Shown in pieces: positions 36,877 to 47,558 of a stretch of 64,000 bases of DNA; position 1 is the stretch's first letter; every line of letters begins with the position of its first letter. A program made the position numbers and the translations under genes. Source of the DNA: Streptomyces sp. NBC_01788 (GTDB lineage Bacteria > Actinomycetota > Actinomycetes > Streptomycetales > Streptomycetaceae); the NCBI RefSeq assembly GCF_035917575.1, contig NZ_CP109090.1, positions 2,604,001-2,668,000 of the forward strand, written 5' to 3'. Below the pieces are notes generated by a model. That model saw nothing but the letters and a program-made list of their open reading frames with translations. It was not told where the DNA came from and did no database searches.

Positions 36877-37986
36877 ATGCGCAACCGCCGAGCCACCCTC
36901 GCCGCCACGGCCACAGCCGCGTCCCTCGCCCTGACCCTGTCCGCCTGCGGACAGAACAGCGAGGGCGGCAGCAAGGAGAAGTCGGGCAACACCAAGGGCG
37001 CCACCATCGGCATCGCGATGCCGACGAAGTCCTCCGAGCGATGGATCTCCGACGGCGACAACGTCGTCAAGGACCTCCAGGCCAAGGGCTACCGGACCAA
37101 GCTGGTCTTCGGCGAGGACAACCCCGACACCCAGGTCTCGCAGATCGAGAACCTGATCACCCAGGGCGTCAAGGGCCTGATCGTCGCCGCCATCGACAAC
37201 AAGTCGCTGAACAACGTCCTCCAGGAGGCGGCCGACGCCGGCATCCCGGTCATCGCCTACGACCGGCTGATCCTCGGCACGAAGCACGTCGACTACTACG
37301 CCTCCTTCGACAACGAGAAGGTCGGCCGGCTCCAGGCCGGCTACATCGTCGACAAGCTCGGCCTCAAGGACGGCAAGGGCCCGTTCAACATCGAGCTGTT
37401 CGCCGGCTCCAACGACGACAACAACACCAAGTACTTCTTCAACGGCGCGATGAGCGTCCTGAAGCCGTACCTGGACAGCGGCAAGCTGAAGGTGAGGTCC
37501 GGCCAGACGCAGCTCACCAAGGTCACCACCCTGCGCTGGGACGGCGCGACCGCGCAGCGGCGCATGGACGACATCCTCACCTCCTCCTACAAGAGCGGCC
37601 GGGTCGACGCGGTGCTCTCGCCCTACGACGGCATATCCATCGGCATCCTCTCCGCGCTGAAGTCGGACGGCTACGGCTCGGGGAGCAAGCCGCTGCCCGT
37701 CGTCACCGGTCAGGACGCCGAGCTGGCCTCGGTCAAGTCGATCATCGCGGGCGAGCAGACGCAGACCGTCTACAAGGACACCCGCAAGCTCGCCGAGATC
37801 GCCTCGGCGATGGTCGACGACTCACTGAAGGGCAAGAAGCCGCAGGTCAATGACGCCAAGACGTATGACAACGGCTCGAAGGTGGTGCCCGCCTACCTGC
37901 TGCAACCGGTGAGCGTCGACAAGAGCAACTACGAGGAGGTCCTCGTCAAGGGCGGCTACTACAGCGACGCCGAGCTGAACAAGTAG
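36877..37986 (+). CDS. sugar ABC transporter substrate-binding lipoprotein
   Basis: 369 residues from ATG at 36877. The signal peptide ends in the lipobox LTLSAC with Cys24. It is a periplasmic-binding type I fold: [64 protein letters not shown] and [25 protein letters not shown]. Closest in feel to ChvE/XylF multi-sugar binders. It starts 60 bp after the U32-like gene, followed by the ATPase and permease. Confidence 0.94.
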   Translation: MRNRRATLAATATAASLALTLSACGQNSEGGSKEKSGNTKGATIGIAMPTKSSERWISDGDNVVKDLQAKGYRTKLVFGEDNPDTQVSQIENLITQGVKGLIVAAIDNKSLNNVLQEAADAGIPVIAYDRLILGTKHVDYYASFDNEKVGRLQAGYIVDKLGLKDGKGPFNIELFAGSNDDNNTKYFFNGAMSVLKPYLDSGKLKVRSGQTQLTKVTTLRWDGATAQRRMDDILTSSYKSGRVDAVLSPYDGISIGILSALKSDGYGSGSKPLPVVTGQDAELASVKSIIAGEQTQTVYKDTRKLAEIASAMVDDSLKGKKPQVNDAKTYDNGSKVVPAYLLQPVSVDKSNYEEVLVKGGYYSDAELNK

Positions 37987-38039
37987 CCGGGGAAGCGACC
38001 GCCGCATCCACCGACCCCAACCGACTGGAAGGCAGGACC

Positions 38040-39599
38040 ATGGCGGGACCCGTCCTGGAAATGCGCTCGATCGGCAAGACCTTTCCCGGTGTCAAAGCGC
38101 TGTCGGACGTCACGCTGACGGTTCGCCAGGGCGAGGTGCACGCCATCTGCGGGGAGAACGGCGCCGGCAAGTCCACCCTGATGAAGGTGCTCTCCGGCGT
38201 CCATCCGCACGGAAGTTACGAGGGCGAGATCCTCTTCGAGCAGGAGGTGTGCCGTTTCAAGGACATCCGGGCCAGCGAACGGCGCGGCATCGTCATCATC
38301 CACCAGGAGCTGGCGCTGGTGCCGTACCTGTCCATCGCGGAGAACATCTTCCTCGGCAACGAACACGCCACGCGCGGGTTCATCAACTGGAACGACACCC
38401 TCCGGCACGCCACCGCACTGCTGCGCCGCGTCGGTCTCGACGAGCACCCCGAGACCCGGGTCGCCGACATCGGCGTCGGCAAGCAGCAGCTCGTGGAGAT
38501 CGCCAAGGCGCTGTCGAAGTCCGTGAAGCTGCTCATCCTGGACGAGCCGACGGCGGCCCTGAACGACGAGGACAGCGGCAAACTCCTGCGCCTGATCCTT
38601 GAGTTGAAGGAGCAGGGCATCACCTCGATCATCATCTCCCACAAGCTCAACGAGATTCGCCAGGTCGCCGACTCGGTGACGATCCTGCGCGACGGCCACA
38701 CCATCGAGACCCTGGATGTGAGGGCGGCCGGCACCACCGAGGAGCGGATCATCGCGGGCATGGTCGGCCGCGACCTCGACCACCGCTTCCCCGAACGCAC
38801 CCCGCACCAGCCCCAGGAGGGCGCGGCCCCGGCCCTGGAGATCCGGGGCTGGACCGTGTTCCACCCGATCGACCGACAGCGCCGGGTCGTCGACGACGTG
38901 TCGGTCCGGGTGCGGCGCGGCGAGATCGTCGGCATCGCGGGCCTGATGGGCGCCGGCCGCACCGAACTCGCGATGAGCGTCTTCGGCCGCGCCTACGGCC
39001 GGTACGCGGCCGGCACCGTCCTCAAGGACGGCCGGGAGATCCGCACCAGGACCGTCGCGGAGGCGGTCGGGCACGGCATCGCCTACGTCACCGAGGACCG
39101 CAAGCACTACGGCCTGAACCTCATGGACACCGTCCACCGGAACATCTCGCTGACCGCGCTGCGCAAGGTGGCCCGGCGGGGTGTGGTGGACGAGCACGAG
39201 GAGCAGCGGGTCGCCGAGGCGTTCCGCACGTCCATGAACATCAAGGCGCCGACCGTCTTCGAGCCGGTGGGCAGGCTGTCCGGCGGCAACCAGCAGAAGG
39301 TCGTCCTCAGCAAGTGGATCTTCGCCGGTCCGGAGGTGCTGATCCTGGACGAACCCACGCGCGGCATCGACGTGGGCGCCAAGTACGAGATCTACACGGT
39401 CATCAACCAGTTGGCCGCCCAGGGCAAGGCGGTCGTCTTCATCTCCTCCGAACTGCCGGAACTGCTCGGCATGTGCGACCGCATCTACACGATGGCCGCG
39501 GGGCGGCTGACCGGTGAGGTGCCGCGCGCGGAGGCCACCCAGGAAGTGCTGATGCGCCACATGACGAAGAACACGAAGGACGAAGAGGTGACGCAATGA
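38040..39599 (+). CDS. sugar ABC transporter ATPase (tandem NBDs; XylG/MmsA type)
   Basis: 519 residues from ATG at 38040. Two nucleotide-binding domains. First: Walker [10 protein letters not shown] (38-46), degenerate signature [14 protein letters not shown], Walker [12 protein letters not shown]. Second: degenerate Walker [12 protein letters not shown], signature [14 protein letters not shown], Walker [16 protein letters not shown]. This duplicated form with one defective site is typical of CUT2 ribose/xylose transporters. Its stop overlaps the permease start by ATGA. Confidence 0.96.
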   Translation: MAGPVLEMRSIGKTFPGVKALSDVTLTVRQGEVHAICGENGAGKSTLMKVLSGVHPHGSYEGEILFEQEVCRFKDIRASERRGIVIIHQELALVPYLSIAENIFLGNEHATRGFINWNDTLRHATALLRRVGLDEHPETRVADIGVGKQQLVEIAKALSKSVKLLILDEPTAALNDEDSGKLLRLILELKEQGITSIIISHKLNEIRQVADSVTILRDGHTIETLDVRAAGTTEERIIAGMVGRDLDHRFPERTPHQPQEGAAPALEIRGWTVFHPIDRQRRVVDDVSVRVRRGEIVGIAGLMGAGRTELAMSVFGRAYGRYAAGTVLKDGREIRTRTVAEAVGHGIAYVTEDRKHYGLNLMDTVHRNISLTALRKVARRGVVDEHEEQRVAEAFRTSMNIKAPTVFEPVGRLSGGNQQKVVLSKWIFAGPEVLILDEPTRGIDVGAKYEIYTVINQLAAQGKAVVFISSELPELLGMCDRIYTMAAGRLTGEVPRAEATQEVLMRHMTKNTKDEEVTQ

Positions 39600-40840
39600 G
39601 CACGGACGTGACCGCGCAACCCCCGGCCCCCGCACCACCGGACCGCGGCGCGGCGGCCACCGGCCGCGGTCTGCTGGGGCTGGTGCTGAACGGCCTGCGC
39701 CGCAACATGCGGCAGTACGGCATGCTGATCGCGCTCGGGCTGATCGTCGTCCTGTTCGAGATCTGGACCGGAGGGGACCTGCTGCTGCCGCGCAACGTCT
39801 CCAACCTGGTGCTCCAGAACAGCTACATCCTGATCCTGGCCATCGGCATGATGATGGTGATCATCGCGGGACACATCGACCTGTCGGTCGGCTCGCTGAC
39901 CGCGTTCGTCGGCGCGGTGGCGGCGGCCCTGACGGTCAGCCACCAGGTGCCGTGGCCTGTCGCGGTGGGCCTGTGCCTGCTGGTGGGGGCGGCCGCGGGC
40001 TCGCTGCAAGGGTTCATGATCGCGTATCTGGGCATACCGTCGTTCATCGTCACCCTCGCCGGGATGCTGCTCTTCCGCGGGCTGACGGAGATCCTGCTCA
40101 AGGGCCAGACCCTCGGCCCGTTCCCGGGCGGGCTGCAGAAGATGGGCAACGGGTTCCTGCCCGAGGTCGGGCCGAGCACCAACTACCACAACCTCACCCT
40201 GCTCCTCGGCCTCGTCCTGATCGCCTCCGTGGTGTGGCAGGAGGTGCGCGACCGGCGCCGGCAGCAGGAGTTCTCCCTCGACGTGCTGCCCGCACGGCTG
40301 TTCGCGCTCAAGCTCGTCGCCCTCGTCGCCGCCGTCCTGGTCGTCACGCTGCTGCTCGCCAGCTACAAGGGCGCGCCGATCGTGCTGATCGTCCTCGGCG
40401 TGCTGGTGGTCGGCTACGGCTATGTGATGCGCAACGCCGTCTTCGGCCGCCACATCTACGCCATCGGTGGCAACCTGCCCGCCGCGAAGCTGTCCGGGGT
40501 CAAGGACAGGAGGGTCACCTTCCAGGTGTTCCTGAACATGGGCGTGCTCGCGGCCCTGGCGGGACTGGTGGTGGCCGCCCGCCTGAACGCGGCCTCTCCG
40601 AAGGCCGGCGTGAACTACGAACTGGAGGCCATCGCCTCGTCGTTCATCGGTGGCGCGTCCATGAGCGGCGGTGTCGGAACCGTGCTCGGCGCGATCATCG
40701 GCGGGCTCGTCCTCGGCGTGCTGAACAACGGCATGAACCTGCTCAGCGTCGGCACCGACTGGCAGCAGGTCATCAAGGGGCTGGCGCTGCTGGCCGCGGT
40801 CGGGTTCGACGTGTGGAACAAGCGCAGGTCCGGTTCGTAG
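39596..40840 (+). CDS. sugar ABC transporter permease (XylH/MmsB type)
   Basis: 414 residues from ATG at 39596, coupled to the ATPase gene by a four-base overlap. About ten membrane helices, with the CUT2 signatures [33 protein letters not shown], and [35 protein letters not shown] before [37 protein letters not shown]. It forms the membrane channel of the importer. Confidence 0.95.
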   Translation: MSTDVTAQPPAPAPPDRGAAATGRGLLGLVLNGLRRNMRQYGMLIALGLIVVLFEIWTGGDLLLPRNVSNLVLQNSYILILAIGMMMVIIAGHIDLSVGSLTAFVGAVAAALTVSHQVPWPVAVGLCLLVGAAAGSLQGFMIAYLGIPSFIVTLAGMLLFRGLTEILLKGQTLGPFPGGLQKMGNGFLPEVGPSTNYHNLTLLLGLVLIASVVWQEVRDRRRQQEFSLDVLPARLFALKLVALVAAVLVVTLLLASYKGAPIVLIVLGVLVVGYGYVMRNAVFGRHIYAIGGNLPAAKLSGVKDRRVTFQVFLNMGVLAALAGLVVAARLNAASPKAGVNYELEAIASSFIGGASMSGGVGTVLGAIIGGLVLGVLNNGMNLLSVGTDWQQVIKGLALLAAVGFDVWNKRRSGS

Positions 40841-40941
40841 GCCGGTTCGCGCCGCACCCGAGCGGAGCCCACGGCTACCCGGAAACCACACTTCTCACAC
40901 ATGAGTTGAACAACGTCACCTCCGTATCCGTATCCATGAAC

Positions 40942-40965
40942 GGCCCGCGCTCCCCCGCGCGGGCC
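40942..40965. terminator. hairpin between permease and aminotransferase genes
   Basis: GGCCCGCGC (40942-40950) and its exact complement (40957-40965) around six bases, about 100 bp after the permease stop and 57 bp before the aminotransferase. It could be a terminator or a leader hairpin. Confidence 0.5.
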
Positions 40966-41021
40966 ACCCCAGAACGACGGACCCGGCCGCCCCCACCGGG
41001 CCCGCCCCATATGGAGGTTCC

Positions 41022-42665
41022 ATGGCCGACAACGTCACCTCGCTGTTCCGCAGCACCGCGGCGCACAGTCCGTCGATGGCGGCGCTGACGCGGGAGGGCG
41101 GCGACGGGGCCGGGCCGGTGGACTTCTGCATTCCGTGCAATCCCTATTTCCCCACGCCCGACATGTTCCAGGACATGGCGACACGGCTGCGCGAGATCGT
41201 CACGTACTACCCGTCCAGCGCCGACACGATCACGGCCGAGCTGTGCAACCTGCTCCAGCTGCCGCCGCAGTGCGTGGCGATGGGCAACGGCTCGACCGAA
41301 CTGATCACCTGGATCGACCACCTGCTGGTGCGCGAGTCCCTGGCCGTCCCCGTCCCCACCTTCGGCCGCTGGACCGACCAGCCCATGGAGACCGGCAAGC
41401 GGGTCGACATGTTCCCGCTCCAGGAGTCCAGCGGTTTCGCCCTGGACCTGGCGCAGTACACCGAGTTCATCCGGGCTCGGGGGACCAGGGTCGCCGTCGT
41501 CTGCAACCCCAACAACCCCGACGGCGGCTTCGTGCCCAAGCACGCCATGGTGCAGTTCATGGACTCCCTGGCCGATCTGGACCTGGTGGTGATCGACGAG
41601 TCGTTCCTGGAGTTCGCCGACGCCGAGGCCGAGCCGAGCGTGGTGCAGGAGGCCATGCTGCGCCCGAACGTGGTCGTGCTGCGCAGCCTGGGCAAGAACT
41701 TCGGCCTGCACGGGATCCGCTTCGGATACCTGGTCGCCAACCCGGCGCTGGCGGGCAAGATCCGCTCGATGCTGCCGAAGTGGAACCTCAACTCCTTCGC
41801 CGAGCACGTGGTGTTCATGCTCAAGGAGCACGGCACGGAGTACCGGCAGAGCCTTCAGCAGGTGCGCCGCGACCGGATGGAGATGGCCGCCCATCTCTCG
41901 GCACTGCCCGGTCTGACGGTCTACCCGTCCCAGGGCAACTTCCTCTTCGTGCGCCTTCCCGTGGGCGCCGAGGGCACCGTGGTACGGGACCGGCTGCTCA
42001 CCGAGCACCGGATCCTGGTCCGCGAGTGCGGCAACAAGATCGGCTCCTCCAGCCGCTTCCTGCGGCTCGTGGTGCGCCCCGAGGTGGACGTGCGTCGTCT
42101 CGTGTCCGCCTTGGAACAGGTGCTCTACGGCAGCAGGAAGGGAGCCGCCGTACCCGAGTTGGGGACAGGGACCAACTACAGCTCGGGTATGGCGGCGGTG
42201 GACCGGCTGGTCAGCGAGACCAACGGAGGCGGCATGCGAATACCGGCCGCCGTGACCGCCGCCATGGCGGGCCCCGCCCCGGCGCTGGCCGCCCCGGGAA
42301 TGGCCGCCCCGGGAATGGCCGTCGCCCCGGGAATGGCCGCCCCCGCCCCCGGCATGGCGATGCCGCTCCCCGCCACGGCGTCGGCGGCGCCGGCCCCGCA
42401 GCCACCCGTCCCCGCCGCGCCCCTGCCGCCGGTCCCCGCACCGGCCCCGATGCAGCCCCTGGCACCGCCGGCGCAGCAGGCCCCGCCCCCCGTCCCTGGG
42501 CCCACCCCGCCGGGCGTCCCGGCCCGCGGTGGCCTCACCGCCGCCCAGGTGCGCGGCATGACCACCCCGCCCCCCGAGGGCCCCGGCCTCACCCCGGCCC
42601 CGGCAGCCGGCTGGCCCAGCCCCCAGAACTGGCCCAACGCGGCAGGCATGAACCAGGCCGGATGA
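41022..42665 (+). CDS. class I/II aminotransferase (HisC/CobD-like) with long Pro/Ala-rich tail
   Basis: 547 residues from ATG at 41022. Residues 15-375 are a fold-type I PLP enzyme: GNGSTELITWIDHL, NPNNPDGGFVPK, DESFLEF, the Schiff-base Lys225 in SLGKNFGLHGIRFGY, and the C-terminal substrate Arg in SSRFLRLVVRP. It is close to histidinol-phosphate transaminase or threonine-phosphate decarboxylase. Residues 400-547 are extraordinary: repeated PGMA units, then a Pro-rich tail ending in WPNAAGMNQAG. The tail's 3' DNA is re-duplicated several times downstream. Confidence 0.88.
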   Translation: MADNVTSLFRSTAAHSPSMAALTREGGDGAGPVDFCIPCNPYFPTPDMFQDMATRLREIVTYYPSSADTITAELCNLLQLPPQCVAMGNGSTELITWIDHLLVRESLAVPVPTFGRWTDQPMETGKRVDMFPLQESSGFALDLAQYTEFIRARGTRVAVVCNPNNPDGGFVPKHAMVQFMDSLADLDLVVIDESFLEFADAEAEPSVVQEAMLRPNVVVLRSLGKNFGLHGIRFGYLVANPALAGKIRSMLPKWNLNSFAEHVVFMLKEHGTEYRQSLQQVRRDRMEMAAHLSALPGLTVYPSQGNFLFVRLPVGAEGTVVRDRLLTEHRILVRECGNKIGSSSRFLRLVVRPEVDVRRLVSALEQVLYGSRKGAAVPELGTGTNYSSGMAAVDRLVSETNGGGMRIPAAVTAAMAGPAPALAAPGMAAPGMAVAPGMAAPAPGMAMPLPATASAAPAPQPPVPAAPLPPVPAPAPMQPLAPPAQQAPPPVPGPTPPGVPARGGLTAAQVRGMTTPPPEGPGLTPAPAAGWPSPQNWPNAAGMNQAG

Positions 42666-43695
42666 CAACCGGGGCCGGGAACGGCATCCCCCGGCCCCGA
42701 CCACCGCACCCTGCCCTGCCGGACACCCCGGCCCGCGGTGGGCCTCCGCGCCCCCTGCCCCCGGCCACCGGGGTGCCCACTCCCCACTGGCCCACCGCAG
42801 TGGGCAAGAACCAGGCCGGATGACAACCGGGGCCGGGAACGGCATCCCCCGGCCCCGACCACCGCACCCTGCCCTGCCGGACACCCCGGCCCACGGTGGA
42901 CCTCCGCGCCCCCTGCCCCCGGCCACCGGGGTGCCCACTCCCCACTGGCCCACCGCGGCAGGCAAGAACCAGGCCGGATGACAACCGGGGCCGGGAACGG
43001 CATCCCCCGGCCCCGGCCACCGCACCCTGCCCTGCCGGACACCCCGGCCCACGGTGGACCTCCGCGCCCCTAACCCCGGCCACCAGGGTGCCCACCCCCC
43101 AGAACCGGCCCACCGCAGCAGACATGAACCAGGCCGCCAAGCGGCAGAGCCGGGGGCGGGGCCTCCGCGGCCCCGACCCAGCCACCGCACCCGGACCCGC
43201 CGGGAGTCCCCGCCCGCGGCCGCCTCACCGCCCCGCCTCCCGACAGTCCCGGCCTCACCCCAGCCCTGGCCACCGGCCGGCCCACCCCCAAGAACCGGCC
43301 CACCGCAGCAGATACGAACCAGGCCGCCAAGCGGCAGAGCCCGGGGGGCGGGGCCTCCGCGGCCCCGACCCAGCCACCGCACCCGGACCCGCCGGGAGTC
43401 CCCGCCCGCGGCCGCCTCTTGGCAGTCCCCGCCTCACGCCGGCTCTGGCCACCGAGGTGCCCACCCCCCAGATCTGGCCCACCGCACCCGCATCCGGACC
43501 CGCCGGGAGCACACTCCGCCCCGCCTCCCGGAGGCCCCGGCTTGACCCCGGCGCCGGGGACGGCGCCCCGCAGCCCCGGACCGGCCCCGCTCCGGGTCCG
43601 TAGCCCGCCGGGTGTCCCCTCCCCCTGCGGTCCCGGTCGCTCGGCTGGTCCGGCCCAAGAACTGGCCGAGCGCGACGCGGCTGAACCGGGGGCGG
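42597..43695 (+). repeat. tandem degenerate copies of the aminotransferase gene's 3' end
   Basis: The last part of the aminotransferase gene (CCCAGAACTGGCCCAAC ... ATGAACCAGGCC) recurs six or so times. The GAACC landmarks lie at about 42650, 42808, 42966, 43126, 43316 and 43684, a 158-bp period at first, later 160-190 bp. The first two extra units (42666-42823, 42824-42981) differ at only a handful of bases, and each again ends in NQAG-stop; copies decay toward 43695. Apart from this, 42666-43835 holds no gene I can support. Confidence 0.85.
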
Positions 43696-43835
43696 CGGCT
43701 CCGGCGCTACTTGGCCGGGCGGCTCTGGTGTGCCCCCCGCGGCCGTGCCAAGTCGTGTGCGCGTGCGTGGGGCAGGTGGGTTCCGTGGAGAATGACGGGA
43801 TCCGCGCCCGTAAGATCGCCCCCGGAGGCACACCC

Positions 43836-46802
43836 TTGGCGCTCAGCAGACGTTCATTCAGCGCCCTCGCGAGCACCGCCGCGCTCGGACTGGCTCTGGG
43901 CGGCAGCGGCGGCCCGGGAGCGCCGTCGGCCTTCGCCGCGCGCTCCGTGCCCACGGGCCCGCCACCGCCCCCGCCGAGCGCCGACGGACGGCGGCACAGC
44001 GTCGGTTTCGACTCCTACTCGCTGCTGGTCGACGGCCGGCGGCTGGTGCTGTGGTCGGGCGAGATGCACCCCTTCCGGCTGCCGAGCCCGGCCCTGTGGC
44101 GGGACGTGCTCCAGAAGATGCGCGCGTACGGCTTCAACGCCGTCAGCGTCTATGTGGCCTGGAACTACCACTCCCCCGCCCCGGGACGGTACGACTTCAC
44201 CGGGGTGCGGGACCTGGACCTGTTCCTGCGCATGGCCGCCGAGACCGGCCTCTACGTCATCCTGCGCCCCGGCCCCTACATCAACGCCGAGGTCGACGGC
44301 GGCGGCTTCCCCGGCTGGCTGACCGCCACCGAGGGCACCGCGCGGACCGCCGACCCGACGTACCTGAAGCACGTCGACGAGTGGCTGGGCCACGTCGACG
44401 CCATCGCCGTCCGGCACCTGTTCACCCGGGGCAGGGGCACCGTCCTGCTCTACCAGATCGAGAACGAGTACGACGCCCACGTGGACGAGCCGACCGGGCG
44501 CGCCTACATGTCCCACCTGTACAAGAAGGTGCGCGCCGACGGCATCGACGTGCCCCTCTTCCACAACGACAAGGGCAGGAACGGCCACTGGACCCCCGGC
44601 TCGTTCGACACCGGCGGTGAGAAGCGGGGATGGCTGTACGGGTTCGACGGGTACCCCTCGCCGTCCCAGCCCCCGCCCGACTGGGGGCACTTCGGCAGCG
44701 GAGGGAAGACGGGCGGGGCGAGCGCCAGCCCGCGCACTCCCGGGTTCATGCCCGAGTCCGGCGGCGGCTGGTTCGATCCGTGGGGCGGTGCCTGGTCCAG
44801 GGGCAAGGGGTACGCGGAGTCGCGGCGCACCCGGGACGCGGCGTACGAGCGGCGCTTCTACCTGACCCACCTCGCCAACGGCATCACCGTCCACAACGTG
44901 TACATGGCCTTCGGCGGCACCTCCTGGGGCTGGCTGCCCGCACCGGTCGTCTACACGTCGTACGACTACGGGGCGGCCCTGGACGAGGGCCGCCTGCCCA
45001 CCGACAAGCTGGTGCCGATGCACCAGATCGGGCACATGCTCCAGCGCGTTCCCGACTTCGCCCGGCTGGACCGCGCGGCCGACGTGAAGGTGCGCGGGCT
45101 GACGACGTACCACCTGAAGAACCCGGACACCGGCGCCCACGTCTACGTCCTGCGCAACGACGGCGGCCAGGAGGTCTCCTCGACGCTGCGCGCGGCCGGC
45201 GCCGACCTGCCGGTGACCGTGCCCGCCCGGGACGCCCGGCTGATGGTCACCGGGCTGACGCTGGGGCAACGGAAGGTGCGGTACTCCACCGCGCAGCCGA
45301 TGCTGTTCCTCAACGCCGGACGGCAGGACGTCGCCGTGTTCTGCGGGCCGCAGGGCGAACTGGCGCGCGTGGTCATCGAGGCCGCCCAGGAACCGCTGGT
45401 GACCCGGATGAGCCAGCAGGCCGCGTACGCCTACGACCGGGGCCTGCTGCGGCTGACCGTCCCGCTCGGCGCCGGCGGGCTGATCGGGGTCCGGGTGGAG
45501 GGCGACGGGAACGGCCGCCCGCTGCTGCTGCTGTTCGCCGACGAGGCGACCTCGACGCGTCTGTGGCCGTACGACACCCCGTCGGGCTCCCTGCTGGTCC
45601 ACGGCCCCGCGCTGCTGCGCACCGCCACCGTGCGCGGTTCCACGGTGCACCTCACCGGTGACACCGTCGGGGAGACCGGTCTGGAGATGTGGGGGCCGCG
45701 CGGCATCGACGGCGTGACGTGGAACGGCCGCGCGGTGCCGGTGTCGGCCACCGGCTCGGAGAGCGTGCGGGCGGCCGCCCCGCTGCCGGGCGTGCCCGAG
45801 GTGGCGCTGCCCGCGCTCGGCGGCTGGCGGACGCGCGCCGAGAACCCCGAGTCCGGGCCGGGCTTCGACGACTCGGCGTGGAAGGCCGCCGACCGGACGT
45901 CCTCGTACAGCACGACTCCCGTGCCGAAGGGGCAGCCGGTGCTGTTCGCCGACGACTACGGCTTCCACTACGGGGACGTCTGGTACCGCGGCACGTTCAC
46001 GGACGCCACCGGCGTCGAATCGGTCTCCCTCTCCTACGCCGCCGGCACGCAGGGGCTGCTGATGGCCTGGCTGGACGGTGAGCCGCTGGGCACCCACCGG
46101 CTGCCGGTGCCCGACAACAGCACGATCCGGCAGGGCAGTTGGTCGGACACGGCGGTCTTCCCGGTACGCGAGGCGCGGCGCGGGCCCGGCCGGCACGTGC
46201 TGTCGGTCCTGGTGCGACGGATGCAGCACGACCAGGACGGCTCCGCGCGCGACACGCACAAGGCGGCGCGCGGTCTGACGGCGGTCGCCTTCAAGGGGGG
46301 CGCGCCGAAGGTGCGGTGGCGGATCCAGGGCGAGGCCGCGCCGGACCCGGTGCGCGGGCCGCTGAACAACGGCGGGCTGTACGGGGAGCGGGAGGGCTGG
46401 CATCTGCCGGGCTTCGCGGACCGCGACTGGGAGCCGGTCGCGTTCCCGCGCGCGGCGCGGCGGCAGGGGGTGACCTGGTACCGGACCACGTTCCGGCTGG
46501 CCGTGGAGCAGGGCGTGGACGCCTCGATCGGGCTCACCCTGGACGACGACCGGTACCGCTCCTACCGCGCGCAGATCTTCCTCAACGGCTGGAACATGGG
46601 CCAGTACATCAACGATGTGGGTCCGCAGCACACGTTCGTCCTGCCGAACGGGATCCTGCGCACGCGGGGCACCAACACCCTTGCTCTGGCGGTGCTGTCG
46701 GAGTTCACCACACTGTCGGGTCCGGGGCAGGTGCGGCTGACGCTGCTGGGCGCGGCGGCCGGCGGGGTGCCGGTGACGCCGCTGCCCTCGCCGGGGCGGT
46801 GA
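43836..46802 (+). CDS. Tat-exported GH35 beta-galactosidase
   Basis: 988 residues. I chose a TTG start at 43836 because GGAGG lies seven bases upstream and the product then begins with a twin-arginine signal (MALSRRSFSALASTAALGLALGG). GH35 barrel: PSPALWRDVLQKMRAYGFNAVSVYVAWNYHSP, RPGPYINAEVDGGGFPGWL, acid/base Glu211 in YQIENEYD, and nucleophile Glu307 in FMPESGGGWFDPWGG. C-terminal beta and jelly-roll domains (WYRGTF..., TWYRTTFRL, FLNGWNMGQYINDVGPQHTFVLP) are as in fungal/actinobacterial enzymes. Secreted; cleaves terminal beta-galactosides. Confidence 0.93.
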   Translation: MALSRRSFSALASTAALGLALGGSGGPGAPSAFAARSVPTGPPPPPPSADGRRHSVGFDSYSLLVDGRRLVLWSGEMHPFRLPSPALWRDVLQKMRAYGFNAVSVYVAWNYHSPAPGRYDFTGVRDLDLFLRMAAETGLYVILRPGPYINAEVDGGGFPGWLTATEGTARTADPTYLKHVDEWLGHVDAIAVRHLFTRGRGTVLLYQIENEYDAHVDEPTGRAYMSHLYKKVRADGIDVPLFHNDKGRNGHWTPGSFDTGGEKRGWLYGFDGYPSPSQPPPDWGHFGSGGKTGGASASPRTPGFMPESGGGWFDPWGGAWSRGKGYAESRRTRDAAYERRFYLTHLANGITVHNVYMAFGGTSWGWLPAPVVYTSYDYGAALDEGRLPTDKLVPMHQIGHMLQRVPDFARLDRAADVKVRGLTTYHLKNPDTGAHVYVLRNDGGQEVSSTLRAAGADLPVTVPARDARLMVTGLTLGQRKVRYSTAQPMLFLNAGRQDVAVFCGPQGELARVVIEAAQEPLVTRMSQQAAYAYDRGLLRLTVPLGAGGLIGVRVEGDGNGRPLLLLFADEATSTRLWPYDTPSGSLLVHGPALLRTATVRGSTVHLTGDTVGETGLEMWGPRGIDGVTWNGRAVPVSATGSESVRAAAPLPGVPEVALPALGGWRTRAENPESGPGFDDSAWKAADRTSSYSTTPVPKGQPVLFADDYGFHYGDVWYRGTFTDATGVESVSLSYAAGTQGLLMAWLDGEPLGTHRLPVPDNSTIRQGSWSDTAVFPVREARRGPGRHVLSVLVRRMQHDQDGSARDTHKAARGLTAVAFKGGAPKVRWRIQGEAAPDPVRGPLNNGGLYGEREGWHLPGFADRDWEPVAFPRAARRQGVTWYRTTFRLAVEQGVDASIGLTLDDDRYRSYRAQIFLNGWNMGQYINDVGPQHTFVLPNGILRTRGTNTLALAVLSEFTTLSGPGQVRLTLLGAAAGGVPVTPLPSPGR

Positions 46803-47030
46803 CCGGACGGGTTCCCACCCCGTCCCCGGCGGGTGCGCGTCGCGCGGACGGCGGCGGTCGTTTCCGGTCGCACGACGGTCGTCGGATCGCATGACGCGGG
46901 CAACTCCGGCCGCGTAGGCTCGGACGGCCCCCGTGACGGGGGCCGGAAGGGGTGTGGCGATGGACTCCGCGGGCGGCCCGGTCCGCCTCGCCCGATGATG
47001 TGGGCAGGCCTGGGAGATGCGCGGGGGAAC

Positions 47031-47558
47031 ATGGTGCGTAGGAAGAGGGAGATGCGCCGGCTCGCCGACGCGCTCATCGACCCGATCCAGGTGCCCGTGC
47101 CCGCCGACCCGGAGGTGCTGCTGGCCGCGCTCGTCGACTCCGTCAGCGCCTGGCGGGGCCGCCGGGTCGTCGTCCGGCGGGAGGTGTTCCCGCCGCACAC
47201 CGCCAGCGGGCTCTGGCTGGAGGGCGAGACGCAGGACGTGGTCGTCGTCGACCAGCGGGCCGCCGTGTGGCACCAGATCGTGATCTTCTGCCACGAGGTG
47301 TGGCACATGAGCCGACGCCAGAGCGACGCGGACGCCGCCCCGGCCGCGGGACCGCCCCGGCCGGTCGCGGCGCGCACCGACTTCAGCCTCGCCGACGAGC
47401 AGGAGGCCGACCAGTTCGGCATGTTGATGGGCCGTCGGCTGCGGACCTGGCTGGAGGCGTCGGCGGACCCGGTCGGCGCGGAGGGCCCCGAGCACGGCCA
47501 GGACCTCGCCGGACGCATCGGGGCGGCCCTCAACTACCGGGGGATTCGCGGCGGATGA
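47031..47558 (+). CDS. ImmA/IrrE-like zinc metallopeptidase
   Basis: 175 residues from ATG at 47031 (MVRRKREMRRLADALIDPIQVP); GGGGGA upstream; ATG 46995 is an alternative. The zinc site is HEVWH (88-92) in IVIFCHEVWHMSRRQ, with a downstream acidic segment SLADEQEADQFGMLMGRRL supplying the third-ligand region, as in the ImmA/IrrE family. Such proteases usually cleave a partner repressor or regulator; no HTH gene is adjacent here. It overlaps the next gene by ATGA, starting a coupled operon. Confidence 0.82.
   Translation: MVRRKREMRRLADALIDPIQVPVPADPEVLLAALVDSVSAWRGRRVVVRREVFPPHTASGLWLEGETQDVVVVDQRAAVWHQIVIFCHEVWHMSRRQSDADAAPAAGPPRPVAARTDFSLADEQEADQFGMLMGRRLRTWLEASADPVGAEGPEHGQDLAGRIGAALNYRGIRGG

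Noticed and set aside
40875..43382. 835-codon minus-strand frame opposite the aminotransferase and its repeats
   Set aside because: Produced by the tandem repeats and antisense codons; Trp/Gly/Arg-rich with no domain.
42666..43603. Pro-rich plus-strand frames after the aminotransferase
   Set aside because: Degenerate copies of the gene's 3' end without starts or ribosome sites.
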